Positions 1 through 8,200 of a stretch of 64,000 nucleotides of DNA are shown piece by piece. This DNA comes from CALNYS01 sp942490855. GTDB taxonomy: Bacteria; Planctomycetota; Phycisphaerae; Phycisphaerales; UBA1924. The position numbers were made by a program, and so were the translations under genes. Every line of letters begins with the position of its first letter. Position 1 is the stretch's first letter. The DNA is taken from contig CALNYS010000004.1 of NCBI GenBank assembly GCA_942490855.1, forward strand, positions 1-64,000. The letters run 5' to 3'. The notes beneath the pieces are model-generated. The model worked only from the letters and a program-made list of their open reading frames with translations. It did not search any database and was not told the DNA's origin.

Positions 1-599
1 AACGCCCGTTCGAATTTACGTATTGCTAGATCCATCACGCCCACGCCAAGCCGCTCTCCCAGCCACGCGCGAGCCATGTACCAGTCGGCTTCGATGGTCT
101 TCTGCGACATGCCGACGACTCGCGCGGCCTCTTCGTGCGTGAGCCCGCCGAAGAAGATCAGCTCTACCACCCGTGCCTTCCGCTCGTGGAGCGCCGAGAG
201 CGCGGTTAGCGCCTCGTCGAGCGCGAGAAGGTCGATGGTTGCGTCCTCGGGCGCTGCCACCGAGCTATCGAGCGTCACGCGCAGCCGGTCTCCGCCGCGC
301 TTGAGCGCCCCCTGCTTGCGCGCGTGATCCACCAGCACCTGCCGCATCGCCGTCGACGCGATCGCACGGAAATGCCCCGCGTCCGACCACGGGACCCGCG
401 TCTGATCAAGCAGTTTCAGATACGCCTCGTGCACCAGCGCCGTCGGCTGCAGCGTGTGCCCCGCGCGCTGCTGGCGCAGGTAGCCCCCCGCCAGCCGCCG
501 GAGTTCCTCGTAGAGCGCCGGCAGGACCGAATCCAGGTCGATCTCGGCGACCGTCCCGGCCCGCTCGAAGACCTGTGTTAGACGCGACTGCTCAGACAT
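1..599 (-). CDS. ECF-type RNA polymerase sigma factor (PF07638 / Sig-70_X6 type), 3' end cut by window edge
   Basis: The protein starts at the ATG whose first base is 599 (MSEQSRLTQVFERAG) and is still open at base 1, so only the last residues are missing after about 199. It would direct RNA polymerase to a small regulon. Region 2 carries LRRLAGGYLRQQRAGHTLQP followed by TALVHEAYLKLL, the hallmark of the planctomycete-abundant TIGR02999/PF07638 sigma family. Region 4 contains HERKARVVELIFFGGLTHEE and a helix-turn-helix ending GMSQKTIEADWYMARAWL. This family usually carries no classical anti-sigma partner and often neighbours kinases; none is visible here. It is divergent from the secreted FG-GAP protein at 740, with about 140 bp between the starts. 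The family call is firm; the regulon is unknown. Confidence 0.9.
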   Translation of the reverse strand, partial: MSEQSRLTQVFERAGTVAEIDLDSVLPALYEELRRLAGGYLRQQRAGHTLQPTALVHEAYLKLLDQTRVPWSDAGHFRAIASTAMRQVLVDHARKQGALKRGGDRLRVTLDSSVAAPEDATIDLLALDEALTALSALHERKARVVELIFFGGLTHEEAARVVGMSQKTIEADWYMARAWLGERLGVGVMDLAIRKFERA

Positions 600-739
600 C
601 TCGTGGCCCTGAAGAAAACCGCCGTCGAGCCTTAGGAGCCGGACCAGCGGATTTCGAATGAGTGTACAGCCGCTCCCTTTTGGACGGCGATCCGGCGTCA
701 CCGCCGGCTCTGCACCGTCACCACGATCGGAGATCGACC

Positions 740-3343
740 ATGAACCCGCGTCACGCCCTCACAATCGCCGTCCTCGCCACACTCGCCGGCGCGGCCCACG
801 CCCAGCCGCTCTTTCCTGCTCAGTTTGATCTCGCAACGCTGGACGGCGCGAACGGCTTCATTATTGGGCGCCCTACAATGGGCGTCAGCCCCTTCGGTGT
901 GTCGGTGTCGGGCGGGCATGACGTTAACCAGGACGGGGTGGCGGATCTCATCATCGGCGACCACCAGCCCGGGTCTACTCCCGGTATTCGGTACGGCACG
1001 TTCGTCGTGTTCGGCGGCGCCGGCGTCGGAGCCGACGGGGTGATCGACGTCGACGCGCTCAACGGCGCCGACGGGTACCGCATCAGCACCATGTTCGATA
1101 GCGGGTTCTCGGTCGCGAGCGTCGGCGATGTCAACCAGGACGGGGCCGGGGACATCCTGATTGGTGCGCCGCACTACTCACCCCACATCGGGGTCGTCGA
1201 GACCGGAGCCGCGTACCTCGTTTTCGGCGGCGCGGGGGTCGGCGCGGGCGGGTCGCTGTCTCTCGGTTCCGTTGACGACGGAACGAACGGTATTCTCTAC
1301 AGGGCGACGATTGACACGCAGGCGGGCTTCTCGGTCTCCGCCGCGGGCGACGTCAACGCGGATAGCATTCCCGATTTCCTTGTCGGCGCCCCCTTCGCGC
1401 AGGTTGACATGGTCGCTGACGCCGGGGAGACCTACGTCGTCTTCGGCGCCCCCGGGCTGACGCCCGACACTCACCTCGGACACGATCTCTTTTCCCTCGA
1501 CGGAAGCGACGGGTTCATCATCCGGGGCGAGCCCTTCGATGGCGAGAGCGGGTACACCGTCTCGGACGCCGGCGACGTCAACGGCGACGGCGTCGACGAC
1601 ATCATCATCGGCTCCGAGCGCGTGAACCCCGCCGGCGCTCTCTCCGCCGGCGAGAGCTACGTCGTGTTCGGCGGGCCCACCGTAGGACAAGGGCCCATCT
1701 CTCTCAACAACCTCGATGGTTCGGACGGCTTCTGCATCTCCGGCCGGGATCCCGATGATTTTAGCGGGACCACCGTTTCCGCCGCGGGCGACCTGAACAA
1801 CGACGGCTACGCCGACATCGCGGTCACCGCTCCCGGCGGACTCGACATCATGCCGTTCGCTGATTTCGGCGAGTGCTACATCATCTTCGGCGGCCCGTCC
1901 GTCGGTTCCTCGGGGAGCGTCCTGCTGAACTCGCTCAACGGGAACAACGGTTTCATCGTCACCGGGATATCCGCCAGCGACCAGATCGGCGACTCCGTTG
2001 CCCCCGCCGGCGACATCAACCAGGACGGCATCGACGACCTCATCATCGGCGCACAGAACGCCGGCGAGGCGTACGTCATCTTCGGGCGTTCCGTGGTCAG
2101 CGAGTGGACGCCGCTCCAGGGCGGCGCGTTCGACAACGCCTCGAACTGGAGCTCCGGCGCCGTCCCCTTGAGCGGGACCGTCATCATCGAACCCAACTTC
2201 GGCGGCACGATCACCGGGCCGGGCGGCGCGCTGTTCATCCGCGAGCTCTCCCTCGCCGCCGGCGCCGGTCGCACGACGCTCGAGACCCAGCCCGGCTCGA
2301 TCATCAGCATCGACAGCGACCTGACCATCCCGTCCAGCGCCGAGCTCGCCGGGGCGGGGATCGTTCGCAGCACAACCCTCAGCGTCGAGGGCGTCGTCCG
2401 CATGGACGGCATGACCTACATCACCGACTCGCCCTCCTTCGCCATCACCCCCGGCGGGCGCGCCGAGATCTCATCCGCCTTCATCGACGCCCCCGTCTCG
2501 AACTCCGGCGAGATCGCACTCGGCGAGTACCTCGGCGGCGCGGCGTCCCAGCTCGAAACCACCGACGCTGTCGTGAACCACGCCGAGGGGGACATCCTCG
2601 TCTTCGGCGACGCCGAGCTCCGCTTCCCGGCCCTCGACAACGACGGCTCGACCAGCCTCCTCGCCTCCACTGCGATCGTTTACGGCGCCATAACAAACAA
2701 CGGGGTGTTCTCCGCCTCGGACGGCTCGGTCCTCACACTTGTCGACGACCTCGCCAACAGCGGCTCCTTCGTCCTCGCCCCGGACTCACGCCTCACGCTT
2801 CTGGGTTCGCTGACGGGCAACGGCGTCACCGGCCCCGGCGGCGGTGTGGGCGGCGACGTTTTCATCGAAGGCGACATCATCCCCGGTATGGCGCTCCAGG
2901 TCGGCGTCGCCCAGTTCGGCGGGGACGTCGGCATCGGCGCCGCCGGCACGCTCCGCCTCGAGCTCGTCGGGGCGACCGAGTCCGACCGCCTTGTGAGCCT
3001 CGGCGATGTCTCGCTCTCCGGCGCACTCGTGGTCGAAGGCGTGCACGCGTACACCCCGCAAGCCGGCGATACGTACACGATCGTCTCCGGCGATAGCGTC
3101 ACCGGCACGTTCGCCAGCACGAGCTTCCCCGAGGCGCCGGACGGGCTCCGGTGGTCGCTGACCTACCACAGCGACCGCGTCGTCCTCGCCATCGCGAGCG
3201 CCGACCTCGACGGCGACGGCAGCGTTGATTCCGCTGACCTCGCCGCGCTCCTCGCGTCGTGGGGCGGCCCCGGCGCGGACCTCGACGGCGACGGCGTGAC
3301 GAACGCGTCCGACCTCGCCATCCTCCTCGCCGCGTGGGGCTGA
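740..3343 (+). CDS. Secreted FG-GAP beta-propeller protein with C-terminal dockerin-like tail
   Basis: An 867-residue exported protein. I chose the ATG at 740 because GGAG lies about 7 bases upstream and the product starts with a clear signal peptide (MNPRHALTIAVLATLAGAAHA); the open frame extends 26 codons further up without signal-peptide character. Six FG-GAP motifs such as GDVNQDGVADLIIG recur about every 60-65 residues over residues 40-450, predicting an integrin-alpha-like calcium-binding propeller. A second region begins at GGAFDNASNWSSGAVP and is beta-rich, autotransporter-like. The last 45 residues hold two loops of type DLDGDGSVDSADLAALLASWG, the dockerin type I-like tail shared by five other proteins in this window. 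The ligand and anchoring partner are unknown. Confidence 0.85.
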   Translation: MNPRHALTIAVLATLAGAAHAQPLFPAQFDLATLDGANGFIIGRPTMGVSPFGVSVSGGHDVNQDGVADLIIGDHQPGSTPGIRYGTFVVFGGAGVGADGVIDVDALNGADGYRISTMFDSGFSVASVGDVNQDGAGDILIGAPHYSPHIGVVETGAAYLVFGGAGVGAGGSLSLGSVDDGTNGILYRATIDTQAGFSVSAAGDVNADSIPDFLVGAPFAQVDMVADAGETYVVFGAPGLTPDTHLGHDLFSLDGSDGFIIRGEPFDGESGYTVSDAGDVNGDGVDDIIIGSERVNPAGALSAGESYVVFGGPTVGQGPISLNNLDGSDGFCISGRDPDDFSGTTVSAAGDLNNDGYADIAVTAPGGLDIMPFADFGECYIIFGGPSVGSSGSVLLNSLNGNNGFIVTGISASDQIGDSVAPAGDINQDGIDDLIIGAQNAGEAYVIFGRSVVSEWTPLQGGAFDNASNWSSGAVPLSGTVIIEPNFGGTITGPGGALFIRELSLAAGAGRTTLETQPGSIISIDSDLTIPSSAELAGAGIVRSTTLSVEGVVRMDGMTYITDSPSFAITPGGRAEISSAFIDAPVSNSGEIALGEYLGGAASQLETTDAVVNHAEGDILVFGDAELRFPALDNDGSTSLLASTAIVYGAITNNGVFSASDGSVLTLVDDLANSGSFVLAPDSRLTLLGSLTGNGVTGPGGGVGGDVFIEGDIIPGMALQVGVAQFGGDVGIGAAGTLRLELVGATESDRLVSLGDVSLSGALVVEGVHAYTPQAGDTYTIVSGDSVTGTFASTSFPEAPDGLRWSLTYHSDRVVLAIASADLDGDGSVDSADLAALLASWGGPGADLDGDGVTNASDLAILLAAWG

Positions 3344-3383
3344 GCGACCAGGGCGCACGCAACACACCGCACACTGTTTCGAG

Positions 3384-3419
3384 CGGGCTGCACCAGGCGC
3401 ACAAGCCTGGGGCAGCCCG
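3384..3419. repeat. Strong intergenic hairpin between FG-GAP gene and pxpB
   Basis: CGGGCTGC pairs with GCAGCCCG, with an inner CCAGGC/GCCTGG helix and a GCACAA loop. There is no U-run on either strand, so it is not a classic intrinsic terminator. It may be an RNA-stabilising or REP-like hairpin at the 3' end of the upstream gene. Confidence 0.5.
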
Positions 3420-3488
3420 TGTGCGTTGGCGCCCGCGATCGCGCCTTCGCCCGTGTCGCCCGCGATCAACGCGGGCTACGCTCTTTCG

Positions 3489-4154
3489 ATGGAAGCGATC
3501 CGTGTCATCTGGGCCGGCCAGCACGAGGCGCACATCGTCGGACTGACCAGACCGACGGCGTGCTACGCGGCGATCCTCGCCGCCCGCATCGAGGGCGTCG
3601 CCGAGATCACGCCCGGTTCGCGCACCGTGCAGATCCGAATCGCCGACGACGCCGACCCAGAACCGACCGTCGCCCGCGTCCGTTCGTTCGTGCAGAGCTG
3701 GGGCGATGAGCCCCCCGCCAGCCCGGCGCGCACGATCGAGATCCCGATCTGCTCCGACCCCGATCTCGCCCCCGACCTCGAGTCGGTCGCCCGCGCCGCC
3801 GGCCGAACGCCAGAAGCCGCCGCGGATCTCCACGCGTCAGGCGAGTACACCGTTCGCTTCCTCGGCTTCTCGCCCGGCTTCCCATACATCGATGGGCTGC
3901 CCGAGCCGCTGCACACGCCGCGCCTCAACACACCCCGCCCGCGCGTGCGCACGGGCAGCGTGGGCATCGCCGGCGCGCGGACCGGGATCTACCCCCAGCC
4001 CTCCCCCGGCGGCTGGCGCCTGATCGGCGCGACGCCGCTGCGCCTCTTCAGCCCGACCGACCAGCCGCCAGCGTTCCTCGCGCCGGGCGACCGCGTCCGG
4101 TTCCGGCGCATCGAGCGCGCTGAATTCGACGCGCTCGAGGCGGGCGCCAACTGA
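3489..4154 (+). CDS. pxpB: 5-oxoprolinase subunit PxpB (KipI family)
   Basis: A 221-residue protein forming, with PxpC and PxpA, the prokaryotic ATP-dependent 5-oxoprolinase that opens 5-oxo-L-proline to L-glutamate in the cytoplasm. The family signature is clear in the C-terminal half: FLGFSPGFPYIDGLP, then GSVGIAGARTGIYPQPSPGG and LIGATPLRLF. I chose the ATG at 3489 because the 21 codons upstream (from a TTG at 3426) are low-complexity and not family-like. Its TGA overlaps the pxpC start by one base (TGATG), and pxpA follows, so the three are one operon. The alternative name KipI comes from the Bacillus kinase inhibitor; the intact pxpBCA order favours the enzyme role. Confidence 0.93.
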   Translation: MEAIRVIWAGQHEAHIVGLTRPTACYAAILAARIEGVAEITPGSRTVQIRIADDADPEPTVARVRSFVQSWGDEPPASPARTIEIPICSDPDLAPDLESVARAAGRTPEAAADLHASGEYTVRFLGFSPGFPYIDGLPEPLHTPRLNTPRPRVRTGSVGIAGARTGIYPQPSPGGWRLIGATPLRLFSPTDQPPAFLAPGDRVRFRRIERAEFDALEAGAN

Positions 4155-5131
4155 TGCGCACGCTCCGCGTCGCCGATCCCGGCATGTTCACAACCGTGCA
4201 AGACCTCGGGCGCGCAGGTCACGCGGCCTCCGGCGTGCCGCCGTCCGGCGCCGCCGACCCGCTCTCGCTGACGATCGGCAACCGGCTGCTCGCCAACCCG
4301 GACAACGCCGCCGCTCTCGAATGCACACTCACCGGCCCCAGCCTCACGCTGGAAACAGACGCCTGGGTCTGCCTCACCGGGAGCGTGTGCCCGGAGGCCC
4401 GCGTAACGGGCGCCGCCGGCGTGCGTGCCCTGCCATGGTGCGAGCCCACCCATGTCCGCGCAGGCGAGCAGATCACGATCGGCGCGCTGCGCGACGGCGC
4501 CCGCGCCTACGTGTGCTTCTCCGGTGGCCTCGGATCGCCGCCGGTCCTCGGGAGCCGCTCGACACTCGTTGGACTGCCAGCCGGAGAACGCGATGGACGT
4601 GCGCTCCGATCAAACGACGAGCTCCCGCTGATCGATGATGGATGCCATCCCCGCGCGCGACCGGGCGAGCTCCACGATTGGCTGCGAACGCACCTCCTCC
4701 GGCGCACACTCCGCATCGTGCATTCGCTCGACACCGATCGCTTCCCGCCCGGCGCGGTCCGCCAACTCGCATCCGCGTCTTTCACCGTAGGAGAACAATC
4801 CAACCGCACCGGTATCCGCCTGCGCGGGCCCGCGATCCCGCTCCCGGAAGACGCCGCGTTGTTCGAGTCCGAACCGACCGTCACCGGCGGCGTTCAAATC
4901 TCAGCCGATGCCCAGCCGATCATCCTCGGCCCCGACCGCCCCACGACCGGCGGCTACCCGCTCCTCGCCTGCGTCATCCGCACCGACCAGACCGCGCTCG
5001 CGATGCTCCGCCCGCGCGACACCCTTCGGTTTGAGATCGTGTCGCTCGAAGCCGCACGCCAGCTCGCAACCGAACAGCGCCGCACGCTCGATACGCTTCT
5101 CCCCCCGAACGAGAATGCGACCGCCCCATGA
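4154..5131 (+). CDS. pxpC: 5-oxoprolinase subunit PxpC (biotin-dependent carboxyltransferase-like, KipA family)
   Basis: A 325-residue subunit of the 5-oxoprolinase complex. It opens with MRTLRVADPGMFTTVQDLGR, the start typical of the KipA/PxpC family, and contains GVPPSGAADPLSLTIGNRLL and the SFTVGEQSNRTGIRLRG block. The late GGVQISADAQPIILGPDRPT and TTGGYP stretches match the carboxyltransferase-fold core shared with urea amidolyase. It is tightly coupled on both sides: TGATG with pxpB and ATGA with pxpA, implying translational coupling and a fixed stoichiometry. Length is normal for the family. The function is inferred from family and operon. Confidence 0.93.
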   Translation: MRTLRVADPGMFTTVQDLGRAGHAASGVPPSGAADPLSLTIGNRLLANPDNAAALECTLTGPSLTLETDAWVCLTGSVCPEARVTGAAGVRALPWCEPTHVRAGEQITIGALRDGARAYVCFSGGLGSPPVLGSRSTLVGLPAGERDGRALRSNDELPLIDDGCHPRARPGELHDWLRTHLLRRTLRIVHSLDTDRFPPGAVRQLASASFTVGEQSNRTGIRLRGPAIPLPEDAALFESEPTVTGGVQISADAQPIILGPDRPTTGGYPLLACVIRTDQTALAMLRPRDTLRFEIVSLEAARQLATEQRRTLDTLLPPNENATAP

Positions 5132-5904
5132 ATGATTCTCGCCGCCAACCCGTCATCGATCTCAACGCCGACGTCGGCGAGGCCGCCACGCCGGAACAAC
5201 TCGCCGTCGAAGACGCGCTCGTCAGGTTCGTCACGTCCGTCAACATCGCGTGCGGCGGGCACGCGGGCGACGATTTTTCCATGCGCCGCGCGGTCCAGCG
5301 TGCCACGCGTCACGGCGTCACCGTCGGCGCGCACCCATCGTTCCCGGACCGCGCCAACTTCGGCCGTGCGCACCTGAGCCTCGATCCCGCCTCGCTCCGA
5401 ACGATACTCGCCGAGCAGATCGCAGCGCTTCACGCCATCGCTGAAAGCGAAGGCGTTCCGCTGGCCCACTGCAAGCCGCACGGTGCGCTCTACCACGCCG
5501 CATCCGCCGACGAGTCCACCGCGATGGCTATCCGCCACGCCTGCTCCGATGTCGATCCGGATCTCCGGCTCGTCGGCCAAGCCGGCTCACGCGCCGTCGC
5601 GTGGTGGCGGGCGTGGGGCGCCCCGGTCACCGAAGAAGCGTTCGCCGACCGCGTGTACGACGCCGACGGCGTGCTCCGATCGCGAGAGCTGCCCGACGCG
5701 CTCATCGTCGATCCCAACGCGGCGGCCGAACAGGCGTGCCTGATCGCCACAACGCGGACGGTCCGCGCTCCCGGCGGCGCGATCCTCCCGCTCGTGGCCG
5801 ACACCATCTGCATCCACGCGGACACGCGCCACGCCGCCGTCATCGCCGAGCGCGTCGCCCGGTCGCTCAACACGGCAGGCGTCAAGCTCCGTCCGATCGC
5901 CTGA
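5128..5904 (+). CDS. pxpA: 5-oxoprolinase subunit PxpA (LamB/YcsF family)
   Basis: A 258-residue protein that completes the pxpBCA operon. Family landmarks are DLNADVGEA at the N-terminus, VNIACGGHAGDD near residue 40, VGAHPSFPDR, HCKPHGALYH near residue 115, and VADTICIHADTRHA near the C-terminus; the acidic and His residues in these blocks are the conserved active-site set. The ATG at 5128 overlaps the pxpC stop by four bases. PxpA is the subunit essential for hydrolysis of the phosphorylated 5-oxoproline intermediate in studied bacteria. No oxoproline transporter gene (often NRAMP-type) is adjacent, so uptake must be encoded elsewhere if the operon scavenges rather than detoxifies endogenous oxoproline. 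Confidence 0.94.
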   Translation: MNDSRRQPVIDLNADVGEAATPEQLAVEDALVRFVTSVNIACGGHAGDDFSMRRAVQRATRHGVTVGAHPSFPDRANFGRAHLSLDPASLRTILAEQIAALHAIAESEGVPLAHCKPHGALYHAASADESTAMAIRHACSDVDPDLRLVGQAGSRAVAWWRAWGAPVTEEAFADRVYDADGVLRSRELPDALIVDPNAAAEQACLIATTRTVRAPGGAILPLVADTICIHADTRHAAVIAERVARSLNTAGVKLRPIA

Positions 5905-5964
5905 CGCCGAGCGCCGCACACCGCCCGCGACACACCGCGGCTCCCGGATCAACGAGGCGCCGAG

Positions 5965-7560
5965 TCAACCCGGGCACGGTCCCCAGAAAGCAATGAGGCT
6001 GGCGAGGTCAGTCGAGTCGACCACGCCGTTGCGGTCGAAGTCGTAGACGCACGCCGGCTCGCCGTCCACGCCCTGATACAGGAGGAACGCCGGGTCGCTC
6101 ACCGAGAGCGACGCCGAGATGCCTGTGACCTCGCACACGTACACGCCTTGCGTGGCGCTGCGTGCGAGAACGGTGAGCGAGTCCGTCGTCGCGCCGGAAT
6201 AGAGCGGACCGTCAGCGACCGGGACCCCGTCCCGGAACCACTGATAGGCGACCGCGTTCGTCGCCACGACGCTGAACGTGTGCATCTCGTTCTCGACGTC
6301 GGTCGCGTAGTGCTCAGGTTGCTGGGTGATGACCGACCCGATCACGAACGCGTACACGGAATCCAGCACACCCGGGGTTACCGAGGAGTTCCCCGCGTAG
6401 ACCTTGTTCCCGACGAAGGCCAGCCCCATGCCGAATTCGGGGTCCGGCGTCATCGAATCGAGCTCGAGCGACGCGACCTGGGCCCCGGTCTGGTCGTCAA
6501 AGACCCGCACCGCGGGACCCGCGGCGCCGTTGGCGCGCGACGTGATCGCGATCAGACCGGCCTCGTTGATCTCGGCGTTCATGCGCTGGTTGCTCCCACC
6601 CGGCCCCGTGGGGTGAACGAGCGCGAGCGTGTTGCGGTACGCGCCGGTCGCGGCGTCAAACGTGAAGACCGAGCCCGAGCCTTGCCCGAACGAGTCGTCG
6701 CCCGGCGCGCACACCACGAGCGTGTCGCCATTGAGCGCGATCACAGCGCCGAAGTCGTCGTCGAAGCTCACCGTCACCGGCGGGAGCACGTGCGCCCGCA
6801 TCGCCAGCGTCTGGGCGTCGAAGAGGAACACGTCCTGCGGCGCCCCCACTCCGTCGTTCAAATTCACGACCGCGCGCCCGACGGCGATGGTGTCGCCGTG
6901 GATCGCCACAGAAGCCCCAAAGAAATCCAAGGCGCTCGACGGCACGTCCGTACCGATGAGCCGGTCGATCGGGGCGCCGGTCTCGGCGTCGTACAAGAAG
7001 ACCGCGCCGACGAGCACCCCAGGCTCAATCATGAAGGTCGGCTGGCTCACGGCGATCACCCCCGAGCCGACCGCGATGTTCATGCCAAAGCCCCTGCTCC
7101 CGGAGTTCTCCACGCCGTCGCCGAACGGGAGGAGCTCGGTGACCAGCGCGCCCGTGTCAGCGTTGTAGACATACACCTCTGAAAAATCGTCGAGCGCATA
7201 CCAAGGATTGCTTGCCACCACGAGCACATCGCCATCGAGAGCAACCTGATTCCCGAACGCATCGGCCGCCGATTCGTGCGCGGACACGGGCGGCGCGATC
7301 TCGCGGGTGAACGCGCCCGTGGCTTCGTCGAACACAAACACACGCCCTTCCGGCGCAGACCGTGCAACGGCGCCAACCGCGATCCTCCCGTTGCTCGCAG
7401 CGACATCACGCCCGAACTCGTAGGAGGTCGTCGGATCGCCGATGGGCGAGATCAGCGGGGTCCCGATCGGGGTGATGACCGGGACGGCGTCGGCAGAGGC
7501 GGCGCTCGAAACCAACAGGGCCGCGGCCGCGGTGATGAGGCGATGCATCGTCGTGTTCAT
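5965..7560 (-). CDS. Secreted FG-GAP-like propeller protein with Ig-like domain and dockerin-like tail
   Basis: A 531-residue protein starting at the ATG 7560, preceded by GGAG. MNTTMHRLITAAAALLVSSA plus ASADA is a classical signal peptide. Residues 30-400 repeat the pattern of DVAASNGRIAVGA, NQVALDGDVLVVAS and ASVAIHGDTIAVGRAVVN about every 55 residues, as in FG-GAP proteins of the integrin-like type. Residues 410-485 form an Ig-like domain with YQWFRDG and GVYVCEVTG. The C-terminus has a single dockerin-type loop, DFDRNGVVDSTDLASLIAFWG, rather than the full pair. It runs convergently with pxpA. It is likely a surface or envelope protein; no enzymatic motif is visible. Confidence 0.8.
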   Translation of the reverse strand: MNTTMHRLITAAAALLVSSAASADAVPVITPIGTPLISPIGDPTTSYEFGRDVAASNGRIAVGAVARSAPEGRVFVFDEATGAFTREIAPPVSAHESAADAFGNQVALDGDVLVVASNPWYALDDFSEVYVYNADTGALVTELLPFGDGVENSGSRGFGMNIAVGSGVIAVSQPTFMIEPGVLVGAVFLYDAETGAPIDRLIGTDVPSSALDFFGASVAIHGDTIAVGRAVVNLNDGVGAPQDVFLFDAQTLAMRAHVLPPVTVSFDDDFGAVIALNGDTLVVCAPGDDSFGQGSGSVFTFDAATGAYRNTLALVHPTGPGGSNQRMNAEINEAGLIAITSRANGAAGPAVRVFDDQTGAQVASLELDSMTPDPEFGMGLAFVGNKVYAGNSSVTPGVLDSVYAFVIGSVITQQPEHYATDVENEMHTFSVVATNAVAYQWFRDGVPVADGPLYSGATTDSLTVLARSATQGVYVCEVTGISASLSVSDPAFLLYQGVDGEPACVYDFDRNGVVDSTDLASLIAFWGPCPG

Positions 7561-7898
7561 GGCGGTTCTCCTCGCCGGTTGTCAGCGGCGGGCCCCACGC
7601 GTCCTCGCGAGAGTCTGCCCGACCGCTCACAAACCCATTCGAAATCCACCCGCCCGACTCCTATCCAAAACCCCATCTATCTCCCAACGCCCTCGCAATG
7701 CCCCATAACCTCGCCGTCCCTAGACACGCACAGCCAGGAGCCGTCCCGCAGTGACGATCGCGAATCACGGCCTGACCCCGCCCCGATCCGGCGCCGCGCG
7801 GCGTGTCTCCCGTGTACGCCAAGTCGTACCAATCCCCGAGAACTAGCCGCATCATGCGGCGATCCCTGGGACGCGTCTGTGCATACGAAAAGAGAAAG
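7561..7898. other. Non-coding stretch between secreted-protein gene and tRNA-Ser
   Basis: About 340 bp with no convincing protein gene; the short open frames lack ribosome sites and family character. It should hold the promoter of the minus-strand secreted-protein gene. I see no clear -35/-10 pair or repeat. Confidence 0.5.
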
Positions 7899-7985
7899 CG
7901 GTGGGAGCGGGATTCGAACCCGCGGGACCCCGAAGGGCCCACCGGTTTTCAAGACCGGCGCATTCAACCGCTCTGCCATCCCACC
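7899..7985 (-). tRNA. tRNA-Ser (anticodon UGA)
   Basis: The minus strand folds as a class II tRNA of 87 nt. The acceptor stem GGTGGGA (7985-7979) pairs with TCCCACC (7906-7900). The anticodon arm CCGGT/ACCGG holds the loop CTTGAAA with anticodon TGA. A long variable arm (GGGCCC, TTCG, GGGTCC) and the T-arm GGGTTCGAATCCC follow. The discriminator is G at 7899, and CCA is not encoded. It reads UCA and other UCN serine codons. It stands alone, with no other tRNA nearby. Confidence 0.96.
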
Positions 7986-8200
7986 CGGCGCCCGCTCGGC
8001 GGGCCGCGCCGATCCTCGGGCCCTTCCCCGTCGCCGTCAACCGCCTATCTCCCCGATCAAACCCCAAGTGACGCCCGCTCGCCTGAAAACCGGATGAAGA
8101 AACCTCATCTCTTTTATTGACAGCGCCCGCCCCCGCCGGTCAACTCCAGTGTCCCGTCTCTGCGTCGAGGCGTGCCGATAACTGATGGGGAGATCTCTCG

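Noticed and set aside
3384..3419. Intrinsic terminator after the FG-GAP gene
   Set aside because: The hairpin is strong but no U-run follows on either strand, so it was recorded only as a hairpin.
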